A stretch of 13,285 nucleotides of DNA, taken from assembly GCA_001940725.1 (NCBI GenBank), contig MDVR01000069.1, positions 1-13,285 of the forward strand, written 5' to 3'. A model generated the notes under the pieces. That model searched no databases. It saw only the letters and a list, made by a program, of their open reading frames with translations, and had not been told where the DNA came from. Made by a program: the position numbers and the translations under genes. Shown here in pieces: positions 1-8,540 of this stretch (positions are counted from its first letter, which is position 1; each line of letters opens with the position of its first letter). Origin of the DNA: Candidatus Heimdallarchaeota archaeon LC_2. GTDB lineage: Archaea; Asgardarchaeota; Heimdallarchaeia; Heimdallarchaeales; Kariarchaeaceae.

Positions 1-1
1 G

Positions 2-424
2 AAAGATGGCGTGAAAGTAAAAGTTCGTCGCATACTTGCATTTGATGAGAATAACAAGGAAATGATCTCACTGACTACAAACGATCTTACTTCACCTAAT
101 CATGTCATTGTGAAACGTCATACCAAACGTTGGGATATTGAAGTAATATTTGATTGGCTGAAAAATACCTTGGGTCCAAATGATGATCATAAACTGACAC
201 AGTGGAAACGACTAGCTGCATTACGCAATCTGATCCGTATTTGGCTAATGTTACTAAGTCTTCTGTGTGCCTACGCAAAGAAACGTTTTGGTGCCAAGTG
301 GCGAGTACCTGGGCGGTTTTCGCTTGGAGATGTTATCAGGTTCTATGCAGATCAACTTGGAAGATGGCTTGAAGGAAAACTAGGGTTAAGAGGTAGACAC
401 CATAAATCTAAGATGGGGCGATAG
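2..424 (+). CDS. DDE transposase of an IS4-like element, C-terminal part (5' end outside window)
   Basis: This is the C-terminal part of a cut-and-paste transposase. The frame is open to the window edge, so the gene begins upstream; the GTG at 11 is only an internal codon. The key motif is RWDIEVIFDWLK (about 124-168): R-x3-E-x6-K is the last part of the Y-x2-R-x3-E-x6-K signature of IS4-type DDE enzymes, and its Glu is the third catalytic acid. The usual Tyr is His here (H-T-K-R). A hydrophobic helix (IRIWLMLLSLL) and a basic tail follow, as is usual in this group. The first two catalytic Asp residues are not in the window, so activity cannot be judged. By hand count GC over 1-420 is about 41 percent, against roughly 30 percent in the genes downstream, which fits a mobile origin. 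The exact IS family is not certain. Confidence 0.8.
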   Translation, partial: KDGVKVKVRRILAFDENNKEMISLTTNDLTSPNHVIVKRHTKRWDIEVIFDWLKNTLGPNDDHKLTQWKRLAALRNLIRIWLMLLSLLCAYAKKRFGAKWRVPGRFSLGDVIRFYADQLGRWLEGKLGLRGRHHKSKMGR

Positions 425-575
425 GGCTTGGTTATATAAAATTGGAGGTGATCAAAACAACTTAACAGCAATAACTGATGATCCCAAAACAACGGAGGAG
501 GATAGTAGCTTTCCATTGGCTGCATTTATCTCTGCTATTATTACCGTGGATTTATTAAGACGTAAAAAATTTTGA
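420..575 (+). pseudogene. Stranded C-terminal stub of a membrane-anchored surface protein
   Basis: A frame that overlaps the last codons of the transposase stays open to the TGA at 573-575. It reads GDRAWLYKIGGDQNNLTAIT, then an acidic Pro/Thr/Ser linker (DDPKTTEEDSS), a hydrophobic segment (FPLAAFISAIITVDLL) and a basic end (RRKKF). The same plan of polar linker, membrane segment and short basic tail ends the beta-helix protein encoded at 675-3530. No start codon with a signal sequence precedes it, and the frame is closed by stops at 381-389, inside the transposase gene. The simplest reading is that a mobile element inserted into, or recombined with, a surface-protein gene and left its last 50 or so codons. 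The true boundary between element and host gene cannot be set without the other end. Confidence 0.55.
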
Positions 576-642
576 TTTAAGCAAATTGCTGAAATTATTA
601 TTGAACTTGTTTTACTTATCTAACAAATAAAATATTCGTTGG

Positions 643-655
643 TTATTTAAATAAG
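643..655 (+). promoter_or_regulatory. Archaeal TATA-box promoter of the first beta-helix gene
   Basis: The sequence TTATTTAAATAAG contains the archaeal TATA core TTTAAATA. Its centre (about 649) lies 26 bp before the GTG at 675, the usual distance from TATA box to transcription start, so the mRNA is probably leaderless or nearly so. The same 13 bases recur at 3613-3625 before the second beta-helix gene. Confidence 0.65.
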
Positions 656-674
656 ATTCATTGATTTATATTAT

Positions 675-3530
675 GTGCATTATCAGTTTCTTAGACTAGA
701 CAGGCTACTTATTATACTGCTTACATTAACAACTTTAACCACCCTTCAGGCTGAGATAGTTATCAACAATGACTGGGTAATCAGTAATGGGGCAGTTCAT
801 GTAGACGAGGTATACACAGTGGATGGGGATATAATATTAGATAGTCCATCAAAAATTACTTTTGTTAATGTGACTCTTCAAATGACGGGGTCCCTTCTTA
901 TCATTCAGGGATCTCATACTTTTATTAACTCCACAATTACCTCCTCTTTATCTAAAACAGTACAAATCTCAACTGATAGTAATTACTTTGATAATAATAT
1001 TATTTCAGGAGATATCAACTCAGGATTATTTATGGAGGCAAGTTCCCTCAACACTTTTTACAATAATAGCATCTCTCATAATGGTTTGGCATCCTATGGG
1101 ATCTATATGGACCAATCCAATGATAATGTATTTGAGAACAATATGGTGACAACTCAGGGAGTGAATGGAATATATATGTTCCAGAGTAGTGATAATCGAT
1201 TCATCAATAATACAATCTCAAGTGGTGCCTTCTCTGATAGTTATGCTATGTTTGACAGAGCATCTAATAATAACCAGTTCTGGAATAATTCATTTACTGG
1301 CGATGTCGCCCATGCTGTGAGAATATTGCAGGTGACCGGAAGTGGTTATTATTTCAATAATCTTATCACAACATCTAATTCTCCTTCAATGTTGATGGAG
1401 ATAACAGAAGATATGGTTTTCAATGGTAATCTTTTCAATTCTAGTACTGAGGCATTTATCTCCGATACTGAAAACAATGTTTCTTTCATAAATAATATAT
1501 TTGAGGGAAATCAACCATCACACATAACAAATGGCTTTGCGGGGAATTTCACTGCTAATTTCATTTATCAAGCCACACCAACACTTGACAGTCAAATATG
1601 GTTCACTGATTATCATAATTCAAGTATTTCAAATAATCAATTGCATGTCATGTTAAACTTCGCAAGTTCGGAAAATAATACAATTTCAAAAAATATTCTT
1701 AATTTTGGGAACAGGGAAATGGTTGGAGTTACTGCAATAACATTAACCAACGGGATTTCCAATATTATCTCTGACAATAATATATCGGATCACAGTATGG
1801 GAATATCATTATTCAACGAGGATAATTCAACCATTGTTCGTAATAATATAGATATAAAAACTGAAGCTATTGTTTTAAGCGGCTCTCGTTACAATAATAT
1901 TTCTAGTAATTTATTACGAGCCGAAAATCCATTATCATTGAGGTCAATTTCTTCTTACAATCAGGTCTTGTATAATACTATTAATGCCACTGAGGTGACT
2001 TCCATTGCTATAAGAATTGATAATTCCAGGGCAAATAGAATAGTTAGTAATCAGATTAACTCACTTGGTGATGGAGTTTATTTCGATAATATGTGGAGTG
2101 GATCAAGAACTATCCTTAATCAATTTGTGAATAATACAGTGAAGGCCAAATCACTGGGAGTGAGAATTTATGAGAGTCATTATGCTGCAAATATTATTAA
2201 CAATACAATTTTAGTTGAGGATTCCCATGCTTTAAGGTTGGATCGAGTGCGACAATATAACCTCATTAAAGGAAATAATTTAACCAGTATACATGATCTT
2301 GCCATTTGGTCGGATGTCGGTCAATTTGTAGAAATAATCGATAATTTTATTTGGAGTATAGAGAATAAGGCTTTCTTTGCTTGGAGGCTTGAGAAGGCAC
2401 AAGTTATTAATAACACAATTTCTGGAAAACAAATAGGGCTGGAAATACGAGAGACTGTAAATTCTGATTTTATCAATAATACCATTATAAGTACTGATGC
2501 ATCAGGTATTGCAATGTCCATTCTATTACAGGTTAGAGATTTTTCTTACAATAGGTTCATCGCTAATTCCTTTGTTGGAACAACCGCAAATACTGTTAGT
2601 TTTGAGATCCTAGATGAAGACACTGAATATACTGTTGGCGACACAATACTTATTGATTCGAATTATACTATATTCTACCAGTGGAATACGGATACAGCCA
2701 TCTATGAGACGGATGCAGAAATTTTTGTTGACCGGACCGACGCGACTATGCTAGATATCTGGGTGGAGAATCAATGGAAGGATAAATGGGTGAGACAAAT
2801 ATTATTTGAAATTCACAAGGAGTTCAATGCCCCAGTTATCATTGATGATAATCCCATTACAAATCCTATCGAAGAGATCTCAGGACAGCAACTGTTCTAT
2901 AATTTCACCTTGACTGATGACACCTTGCTGAGTCAATTAGAAATAAAAATCAATGGTGTTATTTTTGAGACAGTTATCTACCAGCGAGGAACAGCCCTTG
3001 CCTTTTACAATTTATCCGTTTCTGAATTATCACTAGGTTCAGGAAAAATATTTCTACAGCTTAGAGATATAAGTGGGAATACAGTTAATTATACAATTGA
3101 ATACCAGATCATAGATGTGACCTTACCAACGGCAACCAATTTTGAAACCAAACTGATCTACTTGAGTGATTTCAATAGATATGCATCATGGGATGTTGCT
3201 GATTTACACCCTGATAAATATGAAATATGGATTAATGATGAACTTGTAATTTCAGATAGCTGGACTTCGCCCTCAACAATCATTTTTGATATGAGGGGAT
3301 ATGAACCTGGATTATACAATGTAAAATTAATTGTTTTTGATACATCTGGCAATTCAGTTGAGGTTGTGAGTGAAGTTGAAATTAAGGTTAAGTCGACTAG
3401 TTCCAATCCATCTCCGACTGAAGGAAGTACAAGGGGCGACTCATATGGTTTTTCTATTCAATTATTCTTGATAATGATTGTTCCATTGATTTTATTACGA
3501 AAGAAATCCATATCTTTTGATAATAAATAA
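675..3530 (+). CDS. Right-handed beta-helix (NosD/PbH1-type) surface protein with Ig-like domains and C-terminal anchor
   Basis: This is a 951-aa exported protein. Residues 1-26 form a signal peptide (LLIILLTLTTLTTLQA). Residues about 30-640 are Asn-rich ladders of 20-25 residues built on F-x-N-N-x-I (NTFYNNSI, NVFENNMV, NRFINNTI, NQFWNNSF), typical of parallel beta-helix repeats. Two Ig-like beta-sandwiches follow, about 718-815 and 816-908; the second has ASWDVADLHPDKYEIWINDE and ends with FDTSGNSVEV. A Ser/Pro/Thr linker, a membrane segment (about 928-942) and RKKS close the protein. GTG at 675 is chosen because the ATG at 673 is in a frame that stops after eight codons and because the TATA box points to this base. 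No catalytic site is evident; an envelope, adhesion or glycan-binding role is inference. NxS/T sites are many, which would suit glycosylation. It is a monocistronic unit or the first gene of the locus. Confidence 0.85.
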   Translation: MHYQFLRLDRLLIILLTLTTLTTLQAEIVINNDWVISNGAVHVDEVYTVDGDIILDSPSKITFVNVTLQMTGSLLIIQGSHTFINSTITSSLSKTVQISTDSNYFDNNIISGDINSGLFMEASSLNTFYNNSISHNGLASYGIYMDQSNDNVFENNMVTTQGVNGIYMFQSSDNRFINNTISSGAFSDSYAMFDRASNNNQFWNNSFTGDVAHAVRILQVTGSGYYFNNLITTSNSPSMLMEITEDMVFNGNLFNSSTEAFISDTENNVSFINNIFEGNQPSHITNGFAGNFTANFIYQATPTLDSQIWFTDYHNSSISNNQLHVMLNFASSENNTISKNILNFGNREMVGVTAITLTNGISNIISDNNISDHSMGISLFNEDNSTIVRNNIDIKTEAIVLSGSRYNNISSNLLRAENPLSLRSISSYNQVLYNTINATEVTSIAIRIDNSRANRIVSNQINSLGDGVYFDNMWSGSRTILNQFVNNTVKAKSLGVRIYESHYAANIINNTILVEDSHALRLDRVRQYNLIKGNNLTSIHDLAIWSDVGQFVEIIDNFIWSIENKAFFAWRLEKAQVINNTISGKQIGLEIRETVNSDFINNTIISTDASGIAMSILLQVRDFSYNRFIANSFVGTTANTVSFEILDEDTEYTVGDTILIDSNYTIFYQWNTDTAIYETDAEIFVDRTDATMLDIWVENQWKDKWVRQILFEIHKEFNAPVIIDDNPITNPIEEISGQQLFYNFTLTDDTLLSQLEIKINGVIFETVIYQRGTALAFYNLSVSELSLGSGKIFLQLRDISGNTVNYTIEYQIIDVTLPTATNFETKLIYLSDFNRYASWDVADLHPDKYEIWINDELVISDSWTSPSTIIFDMRGYEPGLYNVKLIVFDTSGNSVEVVSEVEIKVKSTSSNPSPTEGSTRGDSYGFSIQLFLIMIVPLILLRKKSISFDNK

Positions 3531-3612
3531 AATTGCGTTTAGGAAGACTATACGCATTTGTTAGAAACAAAGCTATAATTCTTTCAGAACAAAGAGATAA
3601 ATGAAGTTGTGT

Positions 3613-3625
3613 TTATTTAAATAAG
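3613..3625 (+). promoter_or_regulatory. TATA-box promoter of the second beta-helix gene
   Basis: TTATTTAAATAAG is identical to 643-655, and similarity continues downstream (ATTCATTGATT against TTTCATGATT). It sits in the 99-bp gap after the first beta-helix gene. Its centre (about 3619) predicts a transcription start near 3645, downstream of the first possible ATG at 3630. This bears on where translation of the next gene begins. Confidence 0.6.
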
Positions 3626-3629
3626 TTTC

Positions 3630-4991
3630 ATGATTAATCAATATGAAGAAGAGTTGATTAGTATACGTTTAGGATTAATAGTTGTTGTATTATTACTTTA
3701 TCAGAGTTGTGGTACTTTAGGAACCATTCAGGATTTGGGATCACTTGATCCCGACAGGACACCGACGAGTGGGTTTATTGAAATTACCAATAAAGACAAT
3801 TTCATTATTGATGAGATTAGATTAGATATAAATGATACAACTTTAGGTGATATAACAAGTTTCATCTATATTTCAAAATCGTCTAATATAACAATAAAAG
3901 ATGTGGTTATTGCGTCTCCATCCTTGATGTCTTTCAATCCTTCCTTTCTCTTCACTATCCTCGATTCAGTTGACATTAAGATTAAAAACATCACAATTAT
4001 AGATATTGATACCACATTAGAACTTGAATTGTTTCATGCTGAACGAAGTGAAAATATTACTATAATCAATTCTACTTTTGAAAATATTCGCGCAAAGAAG
4101 CTGATTATGTTTAATATGTTGAGTTGCAGCTTTGTGGTTGTTGCGGAAAATACATTAGGTAATTTATCATCGGATACCGTACTTAATACATTTAACTTCA
4201 AGAATGATAAATCATCTATTATAACTAGTAATTCGATAGATCAGGTTACATCTTCTCATTATAATCTCCTTGAGTTTGTCGATAATTCCGATACAGAATT
4301 TTTATCCAATAATATATTGAATATAACAACAGATACAATGGAACTATTTACAGCAAATGATAATATTGATAATCACATTGCCGGTAACCTAATTTCGTCT
4401 ACTGGATCTAATTATACAACCAGTATCTTCGATAACACAAATACGGTTTTCGAAGACAATTTATTTTCAGTCAACAATAAAATACTTCCAATACAGGAAT
4501 ACAAAGTGATTTTGTTAAACCCTGACCTTACACTTTTCTATAATGAAAGCAAGCCTTTTCGAACCTTCCTTCATTGGAATATTAGTGAGATTGGTGGGAT
4601 GATTTATCTTGTACAGAATGGTTGGAAACAGGTAGAAGAGGCAGATTTTACAAGTAATCTCTCCTACTCACATGATGTTATCTATTACACCAATTCGAGT
4701 ACTAATTTCACCTTAACAGTGGTTAGTGTAGATAATAATGTATATACTCTATTTATACCAGTCTCTTTAATCTATTATGAATCTCCTTCAGTTGATCCCA
4801 ATCCCACCTCGGTTATTAGTAGAGATGATTCCAACAATAAATCTTTTCTGGTTATCATTCTTGGTGTAATTTTTATTTCAGCAGCCTTATTATATCGATC
4901 TCGTATTTATCTGAATACTAAATTCACTAAATTTAAAGAGGGGAAAATAGGAAAATTTCTCAAAGAATGGAGGAAGCGTTATCGTCAATAA
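3630..4991 (+). CDS. Second beta-helix surface protein with C-terminal membrane anchor
   Basis: This is a 453-aa exported protein. The ATG at 3630 gives an acidic leader (MINQYEEEL) before the hydrophobic signal stretch (IRLGLIVVVLLLYQSCG). The TTG at 3654 (445 aa) would give a normal signal peptide and lies just after the transcription start predicted from the TATA box, so I favour it, although the longer frame is listed. Residues about 45-290 carry beta-helix-like repeats with N-I-T-I and N-x-F motifs (NITIKDVVI, NITIINSTFENI, NTVFEDNLF), weaker and shorter than in the upstream gene. A small domain with three Trp follows (FLHWNISEI, NGWKQVEE). A membrane segment at about 407-425 is followed by a basic cytoplasmic tail (KEGKIGKFLKEWRKRYRQ), longer than in the other proteins here. 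No enzyme motif is seen. It is probably a paralogue of, or partner to, the first beta-helix protein. Confidence 0.75.
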   Translation: MINQYEEELISIRLGLIVVVLLLYQSCGTLGTIQDLGSLDPDRTPTSGFIEITNKDNFIIDEIRLDINDTTLGDITSFIYISKSSNITIKDVVIASPSLMSFNPSFLFTILDSVDIKIKNITIIDIDTTLELELFHAERSENITIINSTFENIRAKKLIMFNMLSCSFVVVAENTLGNLSSDTVLNTFNFKNDKSSIITSNSIDQVTSSHYNLLEFVDNSDTEFLSNNILNITTDTMELFTANDNIDNHIAGNLISSTGSNYTTSIFDNTNTVFEDNLFSVNNKILPIQEYKVILLNPDLTLFYNESKPFRTFLHWNISEIGGMIYLVQNGWKQVEEADFTSNLSYSHDVIYYTNSSTNFTLTVVSVDNNVYTLFIPVSLIYYESPSVDPNPTSVISRDDSNNKSFLVIILGVIFISAALLYRSRIYLNTKFTKFKEGKIGKFLKEWRKRYRQ

Positions 4992-5021
4992 ATAAATTGG
5001 GTATTTTTACAGTTGAATGCT

Positions 5022-8000
5022 ATGAATAGAGATAACAAATTCCTTAACGTTAAATATAGTAAAATCTTTATTATTTTCCTGTTATTGGTCCTATTATCAC
5101 CTTCGTATAAGCATATCACATCTCACAACATCGAAAATACTGCAGCAGAATCTAAATATGATACCACGCCACCTATAATTAAACCTTCAAGTTTATACTC
5201 TACAATAGAACAATTAGATAGACTCATTCCCTTAATAGCAGAATTAGATACTAATAATAATAAAATTGATGATAAATTTGAGAGTACAATGACAAATGAG
5301 TTCCTGGATGGAGATCCCATTACGTTACTTATAATATTAAGAACTTTGAATAATGAAATACTAGATGATCTATCAGAAATCGGTGTGGTAAATATATTGA
5401 ATAACAATCTTATCACATTGCACACTGAACAGAAGAATGTAAAACCTATTAGTAAATTAGAAAGTGTCTTATTTATTCAAAAATATGGATTTGCTAAGGC
5501 AGCATTAAACAATAGACCCTATCAATGGGGATTTGAGAAATTATGGAATTTAAAATCTGACGGTTTATCTAATAATAATAATATTGCTATTCTTGATACC
5601 GGAGTGGATCTATCAAACCCTGCGCTTGTTGGTGGCGTTCTCTACTTTGAAGATTTCATTGGTCAATCATACAATGTTGTTGACGATGAATATATGGTAG
5701 CTAGAGATTACAATGGACATGGTACTATTACCAGTAGTATTATTGGCGGAAATCCAAGTACAAATCCCTATAAACACACACTCACAGAAGTGGGTAATAT
5801 GATATTGAAAACTACAACAAAGTCGGAAATTACGGTTAACTTTCCTGATATATTTCGTTTATCTCTTGACTGGGAGGTTTTCGGGGTTGATAACCCCAAT
5901 ACTTGGATTTATTTAACCGTCAAGACGGCAGATGATAACACTGAAGTATTCACGAATTCCAATGATAGTATTCTCATTGCTTCTGGTAAATATGATCTTC
6001 TGGTTAATTTAGACCCCGGTCAATATACCATAGAGTTATTTCAGACTAATTCTATTGAATTAACAAATTTCACCTTCTCTACAGAATCTCATAGACTGGA
6101 TTTTAAATATAATACAGACGAGTTTCGAGGATTAACCAATGAGAGTGGAATTATTATGCTAAAAACATTGGATGATGCTGGAATCGGATCTATTGAGGCT
6201 ACATTAGATGCGATTAATTGGATCAAAGAAAACAGTATAGATTACAATATTACTACGGTGAACCTCTCATACAGTTTTGATCAGATTATTCCTATTATTG
6301 ATGATGAGTTAAATCAACTCGCCGAAAGGGGGCTAATGGTGGTTGCTGCTACCGGTAACTCGGGTGAATCTTACGAAACTTCTCCTTCATCTGCCAACGG
6401 AGTATTAGGAGTTGGATCTATTGATACCAATGGCGTTGTTACTAATTACACAGCTGGAATTCCTGATATATTTTTCAATGGTGGCCTGTTTGCACCCTAC
6501 AAATTGCCATTCGGCGAGAGTAACAATTACAAATATGCAGAAGGTACAAGTGTTTCTGCCGCTATAGTTAGTGCCGTCCTATTATTATTATATGATAGAA
6601 CAGAAATTTTATCTAATGTGAACGAATTTTATTTACAAAGTCAAAAATCGAATGCTGTTCTCAAAATATTAAATTCATCATTAGGCGAAACTAAGATCCT
6701 AGATTTAAAAACTATTTCTGGCTTCTTGTCAAATGAAATTAAAATCAACAAAGTTTATAATGAAACAATTTATTCTCTTGGGGATAAAATTAACTTCTTC
6801 TCATTCAAGTCTAATTCAAGTGCAAAGTATCATATACATTATTTTTCTGATATCGTCTTCAACACTAGTATGGAAGTATTTTCTTTTGATGGCCTCGGCA
6901 ATTTAATTAGTAAGGGCAATGGGGAAAAAGTGTCTAATAATTATTATACAGTTAATTCACCACTTGAATCATTAATTATAATTAAAACTATCTTCTATAA
7001 TACTAGTGATCCAATTAACCTTCGTTTCGTAATAAATCATAACCCGCGCCCCTTTGTTGAAATTGCACCTATCATTACTTCAAGAGAATCAATTGTTCCT
7101 ATTATTTTCTCCTCCAGTACAAATAATGTAGTTATAAAAATTAATGAAACAATATTAAATAACTTTAATTCATATAATTCTATCACTTTAAACGAAAGTG
7201 GGGTTTATAATATTACTATTGTGGAAGATATTGGCGAATATTCAGCATCAGCATCTACGAAATTAATATTCGATGACACATTACCTTACATTTCCACTAA
7301 TATGACTAATAATTATATAGATGGTGATGTTATTGTAGAACTCGAAATTATCGACGAAAATAATATTACTAGTGTTGATCTATTTATTGATGGTGTACTT
7401 CATAATCAAATCTTTGAGCCAACTAATTTTGCCAACATATCATATCTTGAACTAAAGACCCTCCATATTTTTCCAGGTAATAGAAATGTAACACTCTGCG
7501 GTACAGATATTACTGGGAATAAGGGATGTGAATATTTATCGATAAATTTTAATCATTCGATATATCTTTTTGCTGATCAATCAGCTATTGTATCACCTTA
7601 TGGTCAAATTGATGAAATTACATTCTTTGCAAATTCCTTCGCCCCGCTTGATTATACTATAAATCGCAACAACGTTCTGGAAGGCCCCTTTATTTGGAAT
7701 GGGGGTAATATTATTGTGGACATAAAAGGGATGTCAGCCTATGAAAATATTAATGTGACAATCCACACAATTGATAATACTCAGACTAGTTTCCAAGTTT
7801 CTATTCATTTTGTTGATATTAAGAATCCATTAATTTCCATTTTGGATAATGATTTAAATATCATTGGTGACACTATTGATATTACAACTAATGGTGATAT
7901 GAATTTCTTGATAGTTGAGGATAATGCAATTTTACTTAACATCGAGCCATATATTGCAAAAGTAATTGATCAATACCCATTTCCAGTAATTGAAGATATT

Positions 8001-8540
8001 ACTCAGATAACCTTCAGTACAATTAGTTTTGATTTTACTAAGCTATCTGATAATTCTATTCTAACAATTATCATTCACATAATTGATGAAAATAATAATT
8101 CGAATAAGGCTCGTTTAGACTATTTTTTGAAGGATCTCAGCCCTCCTATTGTTTTCAATAATCCAGCTGACTTCATACAACATTCTGCTCATAATAATAC
8201 TATTCTTTCCTGGAATTGGATAGAGAAATATCCAGAATCAATATTCGTTATTATGGATGGCAATGTAATATATGATTATAGATCAAATATTAACGATAGT
8301 TTTTCTATTCGATTAAAATTTCTAAGCGAAGGCACCTATATCCTTAATTTTAGTTTATCAGATATCGGGGGCAATATATTCTTCCAGAGTATTCAGATCC
8401 AAGCTGATGCCATTTCCCTGATTAATTATACAAATAACAATTATGATACAAATGATATTATTGGCATGTTGATAATGGTAATTTTTGTTATATTAGTAAC
8501 TGGAGTGCGAACCAAGACGAGGAATATATATGAAATATAG
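5022..8540 (+). CDS. Membrane-anchored subtilisin-like (S8) serine protease with Ig-like modules
   Basis: This is an 1172-aa cell-surface protease. ATG 5022 is preferred to the in-frame TTG at 5013; numbering is from that ATG. Residues about 14-30 are a signal sequence, 76-87 (DTNNNKIDDKFE) resemble a calcium-binding loop, and about 97-160 look like an I9-type propeptide. The S8 triad is complete: D192 in NIAILDTGVD, H233 in NGHGT, S510 in EGTSVSAA, with the oxyanion Asn N446 in AATGNSGE. Between His and the KTLDDAG strand (about 380) there are some 140 residues, against about 30 in plain subtilisins; the extra part looks like a beta-sandwich (DWEVF, IYLTVKT, GQYTIELFQ). After about 530 come beta-rich Ig-like modules, one with CGTDITGNKGC (a likely disulfide) and one with WNWIEKYP at W1064. 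A membrane segment (about 1146-1164) and a short basic tail end the protein. Its stop overlaps the next gene by 11 nt. Confidence 0.9.
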   Translation: MNRDNKFLNVKYSKIFIIFLLLVLLSPSYKHITSHNIENTAAESKYDTTPPIIKPSSLYSTIEQLDRLIPLIAELDTNNNKIDDKFESTMTNEFLDGDPITLLIILRTLNNEILDDLSEIGVVNILNNNLITLHTEQKNVKPISKLESVLFIQKYGFAKAALNNRPYQWGFEKLWNLKSDGLSNNNNIAILDTGVDLSNPALVGGVLYFEDFIGQSYNVVDDEYMVARDYNGHGTITSSIIGGNPSTNPYKHTLTEVGNMILKTTTKSEITVNFPDIFRLSLDWEVFGVDNPNTWIYLTVKTADDNTEVFTNSNDSILIASGKYDLLVNLDPGQYTIELFQTNSIELTNFTFSTESHRLDFKYNTDEFRGLTNESGIIMLKTLDDAGIGSIEATLDAINWIKENSIDYNITTVNLSYSFDQIIPIIDDELNQLAERGLMVVAATGNSGESYETSPSSANGVLGVGSIDTNGVVTNYTAGIPDIFFNGGLFAPYKLPFGESNNYKYAEGTSVSAAIVSAVLLLLYDRTEILSNVNEFYLQSQKSNAVLKILNSSLGETKILDLKTISGFLSNEIKINKVYNETIYSLGDKINFFSFKSNSSAKYHIHYFSDIVFNTSMEVFSFDGLGNLISKGNGEKVSNNYYTVNSPLESLIIIKTIFYNTSDPINLRFVINHNPRPFVEIAPIITSRESIVPIIFSSSTNNVVIKINETILNNFNSYNSITLNESGVYNITIVEDIGEYSASASTKLIFDDTLPYISTNMTNNYIDGDVIVELEIIDENNITSVDLFIDGVLHNQIFEPTNFANISYLELKTLHIFPGNRNVTLCGTDITGNKGCEYLSINFNHSIYLFADQSAIVSPYGQIDEITFFANSFAPLDYTINRNNVLEGPFIWNGGNIIVDIKGMSAYENINVTIHTIDNTQTSFQVSIHFVDIKNPLISILDNDLNIIGDTIDITTNGDMNFLIVEDNAILLNIEPYIAKVIDQYPFPVIEDITQITFSTISFDFTKLSDNSILTIIIHIIDENNNSNKARLDYFLKDLSPPIVFNNPADFIQHSAHNNTILSWNWIEKYPESIFVIMDGNVIYDYRSNINDSFSIRLKFLSEGTYILNFSLSDIGGNIFFQSIQIQADAISLINYTNNNYDTNDIIGMLIMVIFVILVTGVRTKTRNIYEI

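Noticed and set aside
673..699. ATG at 673 as the start of the first beta-helix gene
   Set aside because: That frame stops after eight codons; the GTG at 675 opens the long frame and begins a good signal peptide.
675..3530. Assigning the beta-helix protein as NosD or as a polysaccharide lyase
   Set aside because: The repeat type is shared by many unrelated proteins; no nos genes and no clear active-site cluster are present.
3534..3556. Possible hairpin terminator (TGCGT with ACGCA) after the first beta-helix gene
   Set aside because: The stem is only 5 bp with a 13-base loop and there is no T-run after it.
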